DNA of 64,000 nt. Origin: Pseudopedobacter beijingensis. Its GTDB lineage: Bacteria; Bacteroidota; Bacteroidia; Sphingobacteriales; Sphingobacteriaceae. The stretch lies in contig NZ_JBHUDG010000051.1 of NCBI RefSeq assembly GCF_042678145.1, positions 186,001-250,000 on the forward strand, written 5' to 3'. A program made the position numbers and the translations under genes. The notes beneath the pieces are model-generated. The model worked only from the letters and a program-made list of their open reading frames with translations. It did not search any database and was not told where the DNA came from. Below, piece after piece: positions 63,472 to 64,000 of the stretch (its first letter is position 1; every line of letters begins with the position of its first letter).

Positions 63472-63499
63472 TACGATTATTATCGTTTGTATCACAATA
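63472..63499. promoter_or_regulatory. Weak fourth copy of the PUL motif
   Basis: TACGATTATTATCGTTTGTATCA resembles the copy at 42,186 (TACTATATTATCATTTCGTATCA) with one inserted base in each part. It lies 66-93 bp upstream of the first FG-GAP gene. Confidence 0.3.
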
Positions 63500-63507
63500 T
63501 TTAGCAT

Positions 63508-63541
63508 AAAAAAACCTCCGAGGGTCATTTCCCCTCGAAGG
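63508..63541 (-). terminator. Terminator of the phosphoenolpyruvate synthase gene
   Basis: CCTCCGAGGG at 63515-63524 pairs with CCCTCGAAGG at 63532-63541 (one G-T pair). On the minus strand a T7 run follows. It lies 70 bp past the stop codon. Confidence 0.9.
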
Positions 63542-63611
63542 CTCGCATAAAAATTAAGTAAAAATTGGCACTATAGATCTTTATTTACAGCTTACCCGAT
63601 AGCTTTCCTAT

Positions 63612-64000
63612 TTATTTTAATCTGAAAGCTGCCATATTATGTGCTACTGTAAATGCTTTTTTCCTGAATTTGTTTTCTACTTGGGCTATTGCTTCTACCG
63701 TTGTAGCAAATGAATCTGGAGTTACCGAGATAGTATCAATCCCCTCTTTAACCAAAAACTGTGCAAAATCCGGAAAGTCAGATGGTGCCTGACCACAAAT
63801 CCCAACTTTCACATTTTTATCTTCTGTAGCTTCCAATAACATTCTTATCATTTTTTTGATGGCAGAATTTCGCTCATCATAAAGATGTGCTACTTGTGAG
63901 GAGTCTCTGTCCAGTCCAAAAACTAGCTGTGTTAAATCATTAGAACCTATTGAGAATCCATCAACATATTCTGCAAATTCTTCTGCCATAATAAAATTAG
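63612..64000 (-). CDS. ppsA: Phosphoenolpyruvate synthase (pyruvate, water dikinase), C-terminal part
   Basis: The frame is open to the right edge, so only the last 129 codons are visible; the internal ATG at 63989 is not the start. FAEYVDGFSIGSNDLTQLVF, GLDRDSSQVAHLYDERNSAI and KVGICGQAPSDFPDFAQFLV are the C-terminal PEP/pyruvate-binding barrel of PEP-utilising enzymes, with the catalytic cysteine in GICGQAPS. SNDLTQ..FGLDRDS separates PpsA from pyruvate phosphate dikinase. It makes PEP from pyruvate and ATP in gluconeogenesis. Confidence 0.93.
   Translation of the reverse strand, partial: NFIMAEEFAEYVDGFSIGSNDLTQLVFGLDRDSSQVAHLYDERNSAIKKMIRMLLEATEDKNVKVGICGQAPSDFPDFAQFLVKEGIDTISVTPDSFATTVEAIAQVENKFRKKAFTVAHNMAAFRLK

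Overview
The window looks like chromosome from a Bacteroidota bacterium, most likely a Pedobacter-like member of the Sphingobacteriaceae. The DNA is AT-rich. It carries a SusC/SusD pair, proteins with type IX secretion (T9SS) C-terminal sorting domains, DUF5017 lipoproteins, a histone H1-like protein, TAnnTTTG promoter boxes and very few Shine-Dalgarno sites. No tRNA, rRNA, CRISPR array or insertion sequence was seen. The genus is inferred from gene content only.

Positions 1-9,000: the 3' part of an outer-membrane surface-antigen gene, an AI-2E family permease, a 1-Cys peroxiredoxin, and the minus-strand translation operon thrS-infC-rpmI-rplT. infC has a GGAGG and no ATG. A minus-strand sigma factor and TPR membrane protein follow.

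Positions 9,000-14,150: divergent from the sigma factor lie a 30-residue membrane microprotein gene with its own terminator, a PKD/beta-barrel exported protein, and a TPR-CHAT protein with an intact His/Cys dyad, a signal peptide and a C-terminal membrane anchor. Together these look like a poorly described envelope-linked protease module.

Positions 14,150-35,900: mostly housekeeping and accessory metabolism. It holds a LutA-like protein, an Atg22/UMF1-type transporter, a TPP-riboswitch-controlled pnuT with an acyl-CoA dehydrogenase-fold gene 3 bp behind it, a PLP transsulfuration enzyme, proS, two envelope proteins, an EamA permease, a GIY-YIG protein, an XRE/S24 regulator followed by bioF, a GntR/FadR regulator with an Fsr-type MFS pump, a Tat-type metallophosphoesterase and a GH36 alpha-galactosidase.

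Positions 35,900-40,000: a gene-poor stretch with a tyrosine-phosphatase 3' remnant, then a histone H1-like gene and ccoI-ccoS (cbb3 oxidase copper loading) without the oxidase structural genes.

Positions 40,000-63,410: one long minus-strand polysaccharide utilisation locus (PUL). It encodes SusC, SusD, two tandem DUF5017 lipoproteins, two paralogous sialidase-fold propeller proteins lacking the usual RIP arginine, a sialate O-acetylesterase-type SGNH esterase, three FG-GAP/VCBS propeller proteins, and two secreted proteins built from the same ~190-residue beta-rich module that occurs three times in the larger sialidase-fold protein. No dedicated regulator is present, but a TATGTAYTATATTAYC motif precedes three transcription units, and a five-copy 11-bp phased GTGGA repeat sits upstream of one. 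Intergenic gaps contain long imperfect palindromes that look like one dispersed family. The window ends inside a phosphoenolpyruvate synthase gene.
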